DNA of 64,000 nt from Phorcus lineatus (lineage: Eukaryota > Mollusca > Gastropoda > Trochida > Trochidae), in NCBI GenBank assembly GCA_921293015.1, contig OV121081.1, positions 59,289,022 to 59,353,021 on the forward strand. The letters are read 5' to 3'. Numbering within the stretch: the stretch's first letter is position 1; every line of letters begins with the position of its first letter. Below are positions 37,832 to 48,867 of this stretch, in pieces. Below the pieces are notes generated by a model. The model was not told the DNA's origin, searched no databases, and saw only the letters and a program-made list of their open reading frames with translations. The position numbers were made by a program, and so were the translations under genes.

Positions 37832-38474
37832 ACTTGCCCGTGTAAGATACTGCAACGTAATATTTATACGGCGATATTAAACCGCCGTTACAATGGCAAA
37901 GTCGTGGAAAAGTTTCGTTCAGTACACTTTCGGCAACCATGCTTGAGTATATAGGTCACGTAATAAACAAAATACTAAACTTCCTTCAATTTAATACTAT
38001 CTTTATAAATCTCGTTTATGATTTGGTTTCAAACTCGCTTTCGCTCGTTTTATACTTAACCATTAACCCGTCTGATCAAAATAATATTAAAGGGATGGTC
38101 GTTTAGTATCCTCTATGGCTTTAGCAGTATCTGATACTGAATGATTATCTTTTTTTAATTGATTCAAATGTCAGAAAATGTGACTAGGTCATAGATTGTT
38201 GTACATGCTCATGCATAACATTGTTTATTATAAGAACACCTAGGTGACACAGCGCGTCTGATCTGAGATGCTGTACAGCTAAAGGTAACCCATACAGAGA
38301 AGCCAAGATTGTAGGTCATGTGAACGTCAGATCAATGTAAGAATGTTCGCCATTGTATTCCTAGACTTGTCTTTTTCAAGACTAGTTTATTTGTCGTGAT
38401 GAGGTCAAAAATACAGGAAAGTTTTTTTTTCTATAATAGCTAATACATGTTATTTGGCGAGACATCTTTGAAAT
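37261..38474. other. Non-coding DNA between duplicated units
   Basis: A frame at 37396-37602 shows no domain and has no counterpart in the paired unit. 38225-38345 (ACAGCGCGTCTGATCTGAGATG) resembles 49280-49390. Confidence 0.45.
37789..37827. repeat. (AT)n microsatellite
   Basis: A perfect AT dinucleotide run of about 39 bp. Confidence 0.95.
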
Positions 38475-38626
38475 AGAGGTTATCATGCGAGTATGTTTTG
38501 GGATGGTAAATATCCTGCATTAGGAATAAACATTGTATTTTGCGAGCCTTGGCGAGCTAAATACATAGTGTTTATTCCTAATGCAGGATATTTACCATCC
38601 CAAAACATACGAGTATGATAACCTCT
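38475..38626. mobile_element. 152 bp near-perfect palindrome, MITE-like
   Basis: The left arm (AGAGGTTATCAT, GTATGTTTTGGGATGG, TAAATATCCTGCATTAGG, AATAAACA) is repeated inverted on the right with only a few changes. The small centre holds TGCGAGCCTTGGCGAGC. The arms are about 65 bp. A transcript would form a long hairpin. It looks like a foldback MITE. TA dinucleotides just outside both arms would fit a Tc1/mariner-type target, but this is weak. Confidence 0.85.
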
Positions 38627-40439
38627 TTATCATAAAATGTCATTCTGCATTAATTTTGTCAAAAAAGGTCTTCCATCATTACTGGAGCTGTAAAAGTTAT
38701 CTTCAAATGTGCGCATTGATATATGCAAATGAACAGCGTAATGATATTCACGGTAAATTAACATTAAATTAATCCTCCATTCTTTGCATTTGAGGCAACA
38801 GAGCTGTTGTGTAGGCATGATCTAAATGTTCCAGTTGGTCTTAGAATTTGTTCCTAAATAAAAAAAGACGTAAACGAAAATAAATTTCCGTTTCGAAAGT
38901 ATACTGTAGATTTGAACCCGAAAGCTTTCGCCTTTGCATTCACATTTACTCAGGCGGCGAGCGTATCTCACTTAGAACGAGAGTTCCTTCCCTTTTTTAA
39001 ATGCAAATGTCAGCTTGTGTAAACGCAACGTTACGGATAGATTAACTAATACTTACTCTACTTAATTTCCAAAACCCAATAAATGATGAAAAGCTAAATA
39101 TGAGGTCATTGAACATGTGATTCAATCTGCCTTGGGTTCCCGTGAGTAAAAGATAACTTAGTTCATTCATTGAAATAGCTATAGGCCTATATATTTCGGT
39201 TGATTTCAACCAGCGATGTAATTAAGTTATTTTGCACTGCTTGATCATGAACTTCACGAAACAGCTGCACAAAGTCCGTTTGTCATTTCTTCAACTTAAT
39301 TTTGATGCATTCGATGACGAATAATTTGCAGAAGCCATCCGTTTGTGCAGGCATTCCAAATGATAAAGCGTGTGACGTCATAGTAATTTTCAGAAAAAGT
39401 TCCGGCACTTGACCTCTGTAATTTGCATCGGTATCCGCATATGACCCCAACGGATATCGAAAATATCCGCTGACTTTATTATGCCGAGAACACTATCCAT
39501 TGTATGATAAACAATGTTATTTGTCATCAGTAGAACACACAAATCTAGAATGACCAATCTATTAACGTCATTGTTTATCAAGTCACACAATTGTGGTTTG
39601 GTTCTGACGCTAAGTTCTGTTATGAGAAGATTCGAAAAAAGGAGAGTTCTGTTTTGATGAAACTTATGAAACCAAAAATCCTTATTTAGCTGTAATTTTA
39701 ATTTGAAAGGATACCAACACCAATGGTGGAGTTTTTTTTACTTTATAACATGTGAAAATAAGAAGAAAGACAGAATGCCCTCTACATAAAAATCCTAGAT
39801 TTAGTCCAAAATTTATAATCTGGTAATTAAAATAACTTTCGTTCAAGTGATGCATACAAGGATGAGCCTCTCAAATATATATCTATGAAATCAAGTAAAC
39901 TTTAAAAAGTATTTCGGAGTTAATGTTTGCAGATTGAAATAAAATGATTTAGTTGAAATGAATTTACATCGGAAAGTAACAGTATAGATTCAATCAATTC
40001 ATCTAGTTGTACATATATATAATAGGTATTTATTTAATCCATTTCAAGTAAACCTAAATAGTTTGATTACTTGCAAGTCGAGGAGATGTATTCAGTTATT
40101 TTTAGTCTATGAAAAACAAAACAAATCTGTATGAAAGGAATTCACTTTACGTAAATCTTTTTAAAGTTTTCCTATTTCATTTTCTATGTACGTCATTACC
40201 ATAATCAAATATATTGTATATTAGATATTTATTGATCTAACCCCCCATGTCAATTTCCCCGCACAATTAAGCACATGTGTACAAAGGATATGGATAAGCA
40301 CATTGGTATAGCCAATGTTGCTTTTATCATTTTGTTCCAAATCGAGATCAGCATTAAAAGTATAAATGCCATCGAGATGAAAGGGAAGTGATGACTTGGT
40401 GTCTCATAGAGTCCAATAATATCTGAAATATTCAAAAAA
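38627..40439. repeat. Duplicated unit C'
   Basis: 39690-40240 aligns by eye with 49730-50250. Shared words in order include GTGATGCATACA/ATGATGCATACA, GAAATCAAGT, ACAGTATAGATT, TTGCAAGTCG, GGAATTCACTTTAC, ACGTCATTACC and TATTTATTGAT. No coding sequence was recognised. Copy B'' begins almost directly after it. Confidence 0.7.
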
Positions 40440-43400
40440 TTACAATTTGTGTCTGAATGAATGTAGACTGAATGATTGATATGATTGATTGTTTGCTGTC
40501 AGACTTGAAAAAAGCCTGCTTTTACTATTTATAATCCATTTTGCTTCACATAAGAAGCGACATTTATACATAAATTTTGCCACATAATGTGTAATAACGA
40601 TCCATTTCCTGTTGATAATTCATTAAGTAAAGTATCGATAAATTCTTATTCTCAGACTTCCTTCAAAAACAAACGTCAGCGACATGAAATGACACATTGA
40701 CATATAAATGCTAGCTTTTCTTACACTATGCTGTATCTATAAACATCTAAATCATCAATAACATATCGATTCGATATATTTAAGTATGCAAGTTTGTTAT
40801 TCTTGATGAAGTACCTTTGTTGATTTGCTAAAATGATAAAAAATGTCAACAGCATAAGCTATTCGCCACATGTTGAAAAACGACTGTTGATGGCTCGAAT
40901 ATGAAAAGATTGCAGGTTTGAATAAACTGGAAACACTATATATTCTTCACGTGGCTATTTGCAATCTAATTGAAGTGATAAACAAACGTATCTGTTTGTT
41001 GTTAGAAAGGAGTTTATTTGATTAAGACATAATTATATTTATATAAATTTACTTTTATTTTCTAACATTAACATCAATGTTTCGATGATAGGCAATTAGA
41101 GGAATGTTGCAAATGTTCAACTTAAACTCTAATGTGTTCAAGCCAATAGCTTTATTTCTAGTCCCGAGAGTGTCAACCCTTTCTAGCAATTTCATTATCT
41201 TATGAGAACGATAAAGTTAATAAAGCAGACTGCAAGAATATGTTTGTAATACAAAAGGGAACGAGGATCCTGAATACATTCAACTGATGATAAACAAGAT
41301 CGTGAATATCAGTTGATAAAATGATGGTAACAAATATCTAATAAATTACAAAAAAATATCCTAAACGTTGAGAACGTATTTACAAAGAGATAAAATATGT
41401 ATTTCTAAACTTTTTACCGGGTGTTGTTATGATCATTTTGGGTCTACGACTTTGTGTTCCGAAACAAAATCAAACAGTCAAATATTGTCTCTCAGATGAT
41501 TCCTAGAAGACTCAAAAGGGATTTCAAAGTCTGTTTGCATATATGTTTTTTCACCTATGCTCAAACATACCGCCTCAAGTATCCATGATTTACAGTTAAA
41601 GCTTTGAAAATAATAAATAGGAAGATTATGGTGACAAACCTGTAATTCTTACAAATGGGCACGATGCCCTTGGGAACAATTTCACCTTATCTTATTGTAT
41701 ATGGATCAGTGCATTTGGATTTTTGTCTTTCTTATCACATTCCGCCCGAATCCAGGCTAAACTTTCACAGAACCACATCCAACCATATTTATTGTATCAC
41801 GACTTCCTTGTATTCCCGCTTCTGATAGGTTGATTTGAAAATTCTCCCTATGTTGAATGACAATGGATACCCGCAAATGAGCTAAGGCGATACATCGTGT
41901 TAATCGGATTCGGCCCATCTCAAGATTTAATGTTCGTGTTTCTTTAAAAATTTGTGCTGTACTCCATTTTGACAGTTTTCATTGTGATTTCTTGAATTGT
42001 GTCTACCGGTAGTAATCACAAAGAAATCTAAATATGATTTATTTTTGGACAACGATAATATTTTCAAGTTTGCCGCTCTATTTCATTAAATTGGAATGTA
42101 GTTTACATAGTATGAAGTCACAAAGGCCAACCGTTTTGACGACATATTGTGTTTGCGTCACTGTCACAATGGTCTTAGGCTAGTTTAGGCTAGACGTTTG
42201 TTCTAGGGGTTTAACGATATTTTTCGATGAACTTAAAACTTGTTTATTTCGGTGTAAAATTAAACAGTCATGTTGCAAGATCTGGCTGTTATGAATGTCA
42301 CTCTTTTGTATTCTCTGTACGTTTTTCTTATGTAAATCATGTCTGCATTTCACATTTAGTTGAACCTTACCACACCACATACTAATATAAAACATTCGCA
42401 AAGTCCTTTCCACACAAATACAAGTAAGCAAAAGCAGAGTTAACTCTTAAACTGCTATATACTAACAGCCATGTTACAATATCGATAGATACTTTAGTTT
42501 GTAATATTTCCGGGATTCGTTATCATTCAAAACCAACAAATTTAGTTTAAAACCTATGACGTTGTATTCTGGTACTTACAGTAATGAATTACAGTAATTG
42601 TTACTAAACCTTAAGGGTTAAATTAAGTTGTGGAGTTTCAGAGCTCGAGGTTAAAAGCGTTCCTAATTTAGATTAAGGTCATCAAATTAAACTTTCAAGT
42701 TTGTTTGTGTCCAAACGTAAGACATGGGAATTGGGAAATTAAGCATGTATGTTTGACATACAATCTCTTTGATAAGAATGCAGACACTCAAGAACCAAAC
42801 ATTAATCCTCATTGTATCAGACAGAGTAATTGCATTGTCACCTGATTCAATTCCTCACCAAGCAGTTGCAGAGATCTGATGGATTCAAGGTCAGGGTCAG
42901 TTATTATTCAATGGTTTCTCCGAAATTGAGAAAGGCAGCGTGAACAAACAATCGATTTTCAGAATGATTCAAGTTGGATGGTCAGGCTGTTAAATCAGGG
43001 TTTCAGGATTATCATTTCTCATGTGCTTACTAATGTATAGTATAATTTCTTTCTCCGAATGTAAAGTAGTTGTTAATTTTCCTCCAAAACACATTGGATA
43101 GATTGACAGGTTATTGTGAAATCTATGAACAGGCATTGTGTTCTCGTTCAAGTGTCTGTTTTTTAACACGTTATTTATATCACCTTTTGTTGTATGGTTG
43201 TTGACAAACCTAAATGATGATTTAAATCTCTTTAAATCATATGGACTTGTTGAAAACCTAATACTCGAGAACACAATTCATATACTTTTATAACATATAA
43301 ATAGATAGATATACAAGCTTCATTATAAGCTGATACACGTACAGTACAATAAAAGAAAATGTTTCAATATACAATGTGTTAGTGTTCCATTAAGATCGAC

Positions 43401-43640
43401 ACAAACTAACTAGCTTGATACTGACATCTCACTTTCTTTTTAATTCTAAAATAACTTCGCTGAGTTTCCCATTTGCTGATACATGATAGAACACATTAAG
43501 ACAATTCATTAGTGTCTTTTGGTAGCGATCGATAGAGAAAATGAACTGATGTTTTTTACCATTAACATTGGGGTTCCCTTTTTAGCTTAAAGCATACATT
43601 CAGTAAACATGTTCGTCATAAAAAGTGAGTTTAAACAGAA
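40440..43640. repeat. Large duplicated unit, copy B''
   Basis: The partner of 34080-37260, about 6.2-6.5 kb downstream. Identity in the best blocks is roughly 80 percent by eye, lower elsewhere. A stretch at 41162-41287 can be read as a short peptide containing YENDKVNKADCKN that matches YENDGVNKPDCRN at 34941-35029 in the other copy. Codon-position counts do not favour selection, so it is not called as a gene. Confidence 0.8.
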
Positions 43641-44569
43641 GATATTGAATATAAGACCGTGTCATATGTCAAAACTTAAAATCTTTTGTTTCCGACTATA
43701 TGATTTCCCAAGATATGTGTATATAGGAGTAAAGAAAATCTATTAGAATAAAGGCTCACACTTGATTATCAAGATGAGGCTACTTGTCTTCAAAAGATAT
43801 TTCAGGTTTAAGATTATCATTCGTTTGTTATTGTTCGATATAAGTGAAACTACTATCTTTGTTAGACTGATACCTGACTACGCTGGTTTGAATAAACTTA
43901 TAAATCTGAGAAATGTCTGTATGAATGAGTTAATTTATGGTTCATTGCAAGGAGTCCTTTCATACAATAGTTATGTTAGTTTTATGTAATAAACTGACAA
44001 CGCAAGAACTGAACAACAATTAATTAGCAGACTAACCGAGTGTAAAGAGCTTTAACATACAAAGATGTAATCCCTGACATGTACTTTCCGACCTGCTTCA
44101 CGTACAAAATCGACAAGTTTAAGGCCCATTTTAAAGTTACTCATCAAACTATTCATCTTACCCAGGTACTAAAGTCCTTCAGAGATAAACAAAGGCTAAT
44201 GAATGAAGAACTTTATCAAAAGAAGAATACCCACAGAAGCTAACCTATGTTCACTCTTGCTAAGGTCATGGGTAGACTAAACAAAATATACATAATGTAT
44301 ATATACAAATATGTAATTTTGACAAAGAATCTGCAACATGATAGATTAACTCTCTATACATTGTTCATATTTATCCCTGTTGATACCAGCATGCCGCACA
44401 TGATAAGCAGATTTATTGCAGCCTAATAAAACATAGAAACGAGCTTAATTAACCAATACACAGATCCTAACAATCAGTAATCGTAATTTCTCAATAATGT
44501 TTGTAAAACAAAAATGCTTTCGATTAATGAAACCTTCATATCCAAAGTTACAAATGCATGAAAGTAAGA
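43641..44569. other. Non-coding AT-rich DNA
   Basis: A frame at 43762-43989 has no known motif. Nothing else was seen. Confidence 0.4.
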
Positions 44570-44705
44570 ATAGACTGAGCAGCGGTGAGTGGAGTTCGAC
44601 GAGTTGGTAAGTTTCTGTTACATGTTCGGTCATTGCTGGCGATGTTGCCTGATTCCGATGGTGTGGGTTCGAGTCCTGCAAGGATCTCAGATAGTATCAG
44701 CCATT
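44570..44705 (+). repeat. tRNA-derived SINE head, diverged
   Basis: GTGTGGGTTCGAGTCCTG matches the tRNA B-box consensus GGTTCGANTCC. Upstream, GACGAGTTGGTAAG is a weak A-box, and GATGTTGCCTGATTCC lies between. The spacing from A-box to B-box is longer than in a real tRNA, and no acceptor stem can be drawn. The SINE tail (GCGGCGTTAAAC) is missing, so this is a truncated or diverged copy. Confidence 0.5.
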
Positions 44706-47700
44706 TATAGCAAGGTTGTACTAAACACAATTCATCGAGGCATCGTGTAAATCATCAAATAAGAAGGGTGAATGTATCAACATACGTCGTTGAATATTTT
44801 CCAAAATCTTAAAGGTTTTAAATGATATGTTCGAAAGCACATCATTATCTTTCCGGTTCATACTAGTACATGTTTATTTGTTATTTTTTCGTGACTAAAA
44901 TCAATGTTGTTAGACACTCGTTATTAGATAAGTTGATAGATTATTTGGTTGCCAGTTGACATAAAACAGTTCTGTGGTAGTCAAATTGTTTATAATCATT
45001 AGTTAGGTTATTCATTTTCAAACGACGATTTATCATTACTTTAACATGCCTCTTGTCACGTCTTTACATTTCCCAAGTGATCTTGAGGTGCATGTTTAGA
45101 AAATATCAGTCGAGGAAAAGTGTCTCGGAGATAGGACATCAGTTACTTGGCTGTATCAATAACCCCTTGGTGATAGAGGATGTTTATTTTTGTTCACCTT
45201 GTGAATTCTTGAATACATGTTCTACACTCGCTTTAGAAAGTTGCCTGAATGTTTTCACTTCAGTTTGTGTATCAAATGATTTAAGTTTACTAAATGATAA
45301 TACCGTTTAGGTACAAACCTGGTGTAAGTCATGTTCAGTTGACAATTAATTTGATATGGGGAAAGATAAATTGAAAATGAGAAAATAAATGTCTTTGTTG
45401 TCTGTCATAAAGTTTTCTGATATCGGGAAGTAAATACTGTCGCAAAGTTTGGTGAACATTCATAGATGTGATTTTATGTCTGGTACAATTCTACCTCCAT
45501 GCCTGTTTAGAAAATTATGAAATTGTAGTATAATATTCTGTATCATGTTGATGAATTTTTCACCAATCCGAAATAAGGAGGCACTTGAACTATTATGAAT
45601 CTATCACAAAGATTATATGTTTACCCTAGGTTGTTTCTATCATCAACATGTTTAACAAACTAAACTTATCATATTTGACATTTACATTAAGAAACTTTAT
45701 GTTTGGAATTAATAATGCTGTTCATCTTTCCTTTTAAGGTGAATAGAGTTGAACATTTTCGACATTTTCCATGCTGGCGAAAAAGTCTAAATGGTTCAGC
45801 TTTATTTTTCAAAGTGATAGGATCAAAGAATTCTTTTTAAATCAAAATAGATTGCTCAATTTAGCTAAAAGAATTCCTGTATTTGCATCCTGTGCAAGTT
45901 GCTGACAGGGAGACTACCTCCTTCTACACTACAATTGCTCATGCAGATACAAGCTGACAGGAATTATTAGACATATGAAAAGAATAACCAACAAGATGCG
46001 GTTTTACGGAATTAGGGTAATTGCCCGAATTACGGTTTTCTATCCCGAGTGGATTGATAAATTAAATCAAGGATTGAGAAAAAAGATATCTTTAAGAGTT
46101 GCTCGCTCGCGTGCCAAGAGTCGGTTTTGACAGTCATTCCTAAATACTTGTCTGTGAGATAAAGGCTAATGTAACAACTAATGATAAAGAAAATAACAAA
46201 AAATGTGATTGAGTGATAAAGCATACATACAAGTATATACTTGTTACATTTGATATAAAAATAAAGAAGTTCAATTACTCTAAAAAAGTAAAGTCGTTTA
46301 TGAAAATTCCCTAATCTATTTGACTAAATAGCAAGAAAATGAAGAAAAAGAGTTGTCTTATATCCAGATTAATATAAATACTGCCTCAGGGGTAAGCATC
46401 ATATAAGACAAAACTGATCATTTGATTATATCAAAGGACGATGTGTCACGACCAATAGACATAGCCTGATCAGATAGTTAGTAAGTGTAAGATAGGTAAC
46501 AATGTTTCACAGAAGCAAAATGAAGTGAAATGACTGCCAATCCAATGAGATCTTTAAACTGGGTCATGTATTTCCTGGTATTTGGGCAGAGTGATTGCCC
46601 ACTCCTAAAAAATCGTCAATGTCGGGAAAACACGTTATGTAAACTCTTTTTAAAAGTATTTTTTGAAATGTGTTTTACATGAATTTTTATTTCACAAAGT
46701 GTGAAGAGTATGTTTAAATGATAACATTGCTGTGTAAAATTGCTACTCTCTAAGATGGAATTCATTATTCCATTGACGAACATATAATACTATGTATTTC
46801 TGTTACATAACATAAAAGATACAACACTAATTTCTAAAACCCAAGAAATACAGATATCAAAGTGGGATTAAGGGGCACAGTCTTTGGAACTTCTTGATCT
46901 TCGTTTGTTCTGTTTCAAACGCAAGTCAATGGTAACACGTCATCATTCCTTTAATGTGATTGCCAATTTCCGAGTAATGTAAGTATAGAAGCTGAATTTA
47001 GAAAATCTGTAAAGGTTGTTTTCGTTTCATTAAAAACAGGAAACTGAAAAGTACAATCCAGACAGAGACAAAAGAGGAAGAGAAATTCTTAATCGGTAAA
47101 CATACTTAACTCTGGTAATGAGCTTTGGACAATTATTGCTGAATTGTCATTAGTGATGATTAATGTATTTTTTCTACATTAGACATCAAACATATTAATG
47201 TCTGGTTAATGTTATTTTGACAATCATAGGAGAATTTGCATTAAAAAGGGATAGATATTGCCTGAATGATTCTTGGACAGTTTATCTAAAGGATCCAAAC
47301 CCAGAAATTAGTGAAGCTTCTTCTGGTGTCAAACGTGGTTCTACTATGGTTCAGTGCCTTAATTCTCTGTCCATACAATTGAATCTGTCTTTGTTGAATA
47401 AGTCTTCTGAGCCTCTGGCAGTCAATAGGTTGTATTCTTCATGTACTTATGGAGTATTCTGTACTCGTTGTCTAGGCCTTATACTGTTGCGAGATAATTG
47501 AGCTATATCAATGAATGTTTATCATCATAATCATCTCCATGATAAAGTTTGTAATTTTTGAGTCCAACGACATACTCTGTGCCCCTTTTAGAATCCAGAA
47601 ATCAAAAGATCGTATGATTGTAACCTTTTTCAACCTTCCTTTAGGATTAATCAAGACAAGGGGGTTTCATTCTGTTAATTGGTTCTACGCTAAACAGGCT

Positions 47701-48720
47701 CATGTTTTGCATTTAATTGAGGTTATTTTTACAATGCATTTCTTATCGGGATTTTCTCTCTAACTTATTCCAATGTTTGTGGTTTGAAATTTGTCATTGG
47801 ATATTTTACATGGCTTCATCATAATCTGCTACTTAGTCACATCTTTCAAGGATTCAGAAGTTATTCAAATGCAGTTAGTTCATATCCTGAAGAAAATGCT
47901 TATACAAAACATTTTATGATAAGAATAACTCGGTTATCGGTAAATGACTCTAATTGTACCAAAATTTACATACAGATAACCTGGCAGATATCCTATACAG
48001 CTGCATACCAAAAGTTTGTTCACATACCTGCGTATCGAAGTGCAAATATCATGTAATTTGGCATGTCTTTGAGGCACCGTAGCAATTCGAAAAAGAAACG
48101 AATGAATTTGAATTTTCAATATAGAAAGGAAGATCCATTGCACCTTAATCCAATCGTATGCCAAACCCAACAGTTTACCGTAATATTTTTTGGTAGGTCA
48201 CTGAAGTGATCAGGGGTCAAATTTTCGAAAAGAGTGATTTTTATTTTGCTCTACAAAATCCTTTATAAGTAAGCAACAGTTTTAACCACAAGTCATCTTT
48301 GTTCGTTTGCATTAAGACAATACGATTTCGCTGATTTGCTTCTCAGAAAGTAAAAAAGAAGATTTTAATCGAAATCGGAATTTTGAAAATGTTATCCCAT
48401 CTGTCAATTTAATCATGCCAAAATTCTTATTTTTGCGCGACGGACTAGACGACCCAACAATAAGTTAAACAATGACTACTTTACAAATTGACAATAAGAA
48501 ATCCTTTGTCAGTTCTGCTGAAGTTATTTTATTGACCTTCAAAGCAAACCCAAATTACATGATATTTGCATGATATGCAGCTGTATAGTCACAACACCCA
48601 GCTAGTCCTCCTAGATTACTTTCTTTCATTTAGCACGGTTCCTCTCAATATTCAAAAGCAAATTCCTTTTAAAAATCCTAATGTTTCAAAGTCAAGTTGC
48701 ACACATTAGTATACAATTTT
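44706..48720. other. Duplicated non-coding region, right part
   Basis: 45800-45900 resembles 24520-24630, and 48020-48570 resembles 16035-16560. A 94-codon frame at 47217-47501 and an 85-codon frame at 45053-45310 carry no recognisable domain and have no exon signals that convinced me. Confidence 0.5.
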
Positions 48721-48867
48721 TATGTTTTGGATCACACTATCTGCTGTAGTACAAATGTTGTACTTTTTCGGATCGAGTTGGTTAGCTGGTTTTGTTGCCG
48801 GACTGGGTGAGGTTCGAATCAAGCATCGGAGTACATGAAAACCTTTTACTATGTGATCCAAAATATA
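48721..48867. mobile_element. 147 bp inverted-repeat element with tRNA-like boxes
   Basis: TATGTTTTGGATCACA at 48721-48736 is matched inverted by TGTGATCCAAAATATA at 48852-48867 (15 of 16). Between them lie GAGTTGGTTAG, similar to the tRNA D-loop/A-box, and GAGGTTCGAATCAAG, similar to the B-box. A cloverleaf cannot be closed, so this is no functional tRNA. It may be a SINE head inside a small MITE, or a MITE with its own pol III-like signals. Confidence 0.55.

Noticed and set aside
34080-43640. Array of mutually exclusive exons in the duplicated units
   Set aside because: No sub-block was clearly better conserved than its surroundings, and the one shared frame lacks third-position bias.
44570-44705. 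tRNA gene
   Set aside because: The B-box is good, but no acceptor stem or anticodon arm can be drawn and the A-to-B spacing is too long; a SINE head fits better.
47217-47501. 94-codon frame
   Set aside because: Composition looks protein-like, but no family was recognised and no counterpart exists in the duplicated units.
48770-48840. tRNA gene
   Set aside because: D-loop-like and T-loop-like words are present, but the stems do not pair.
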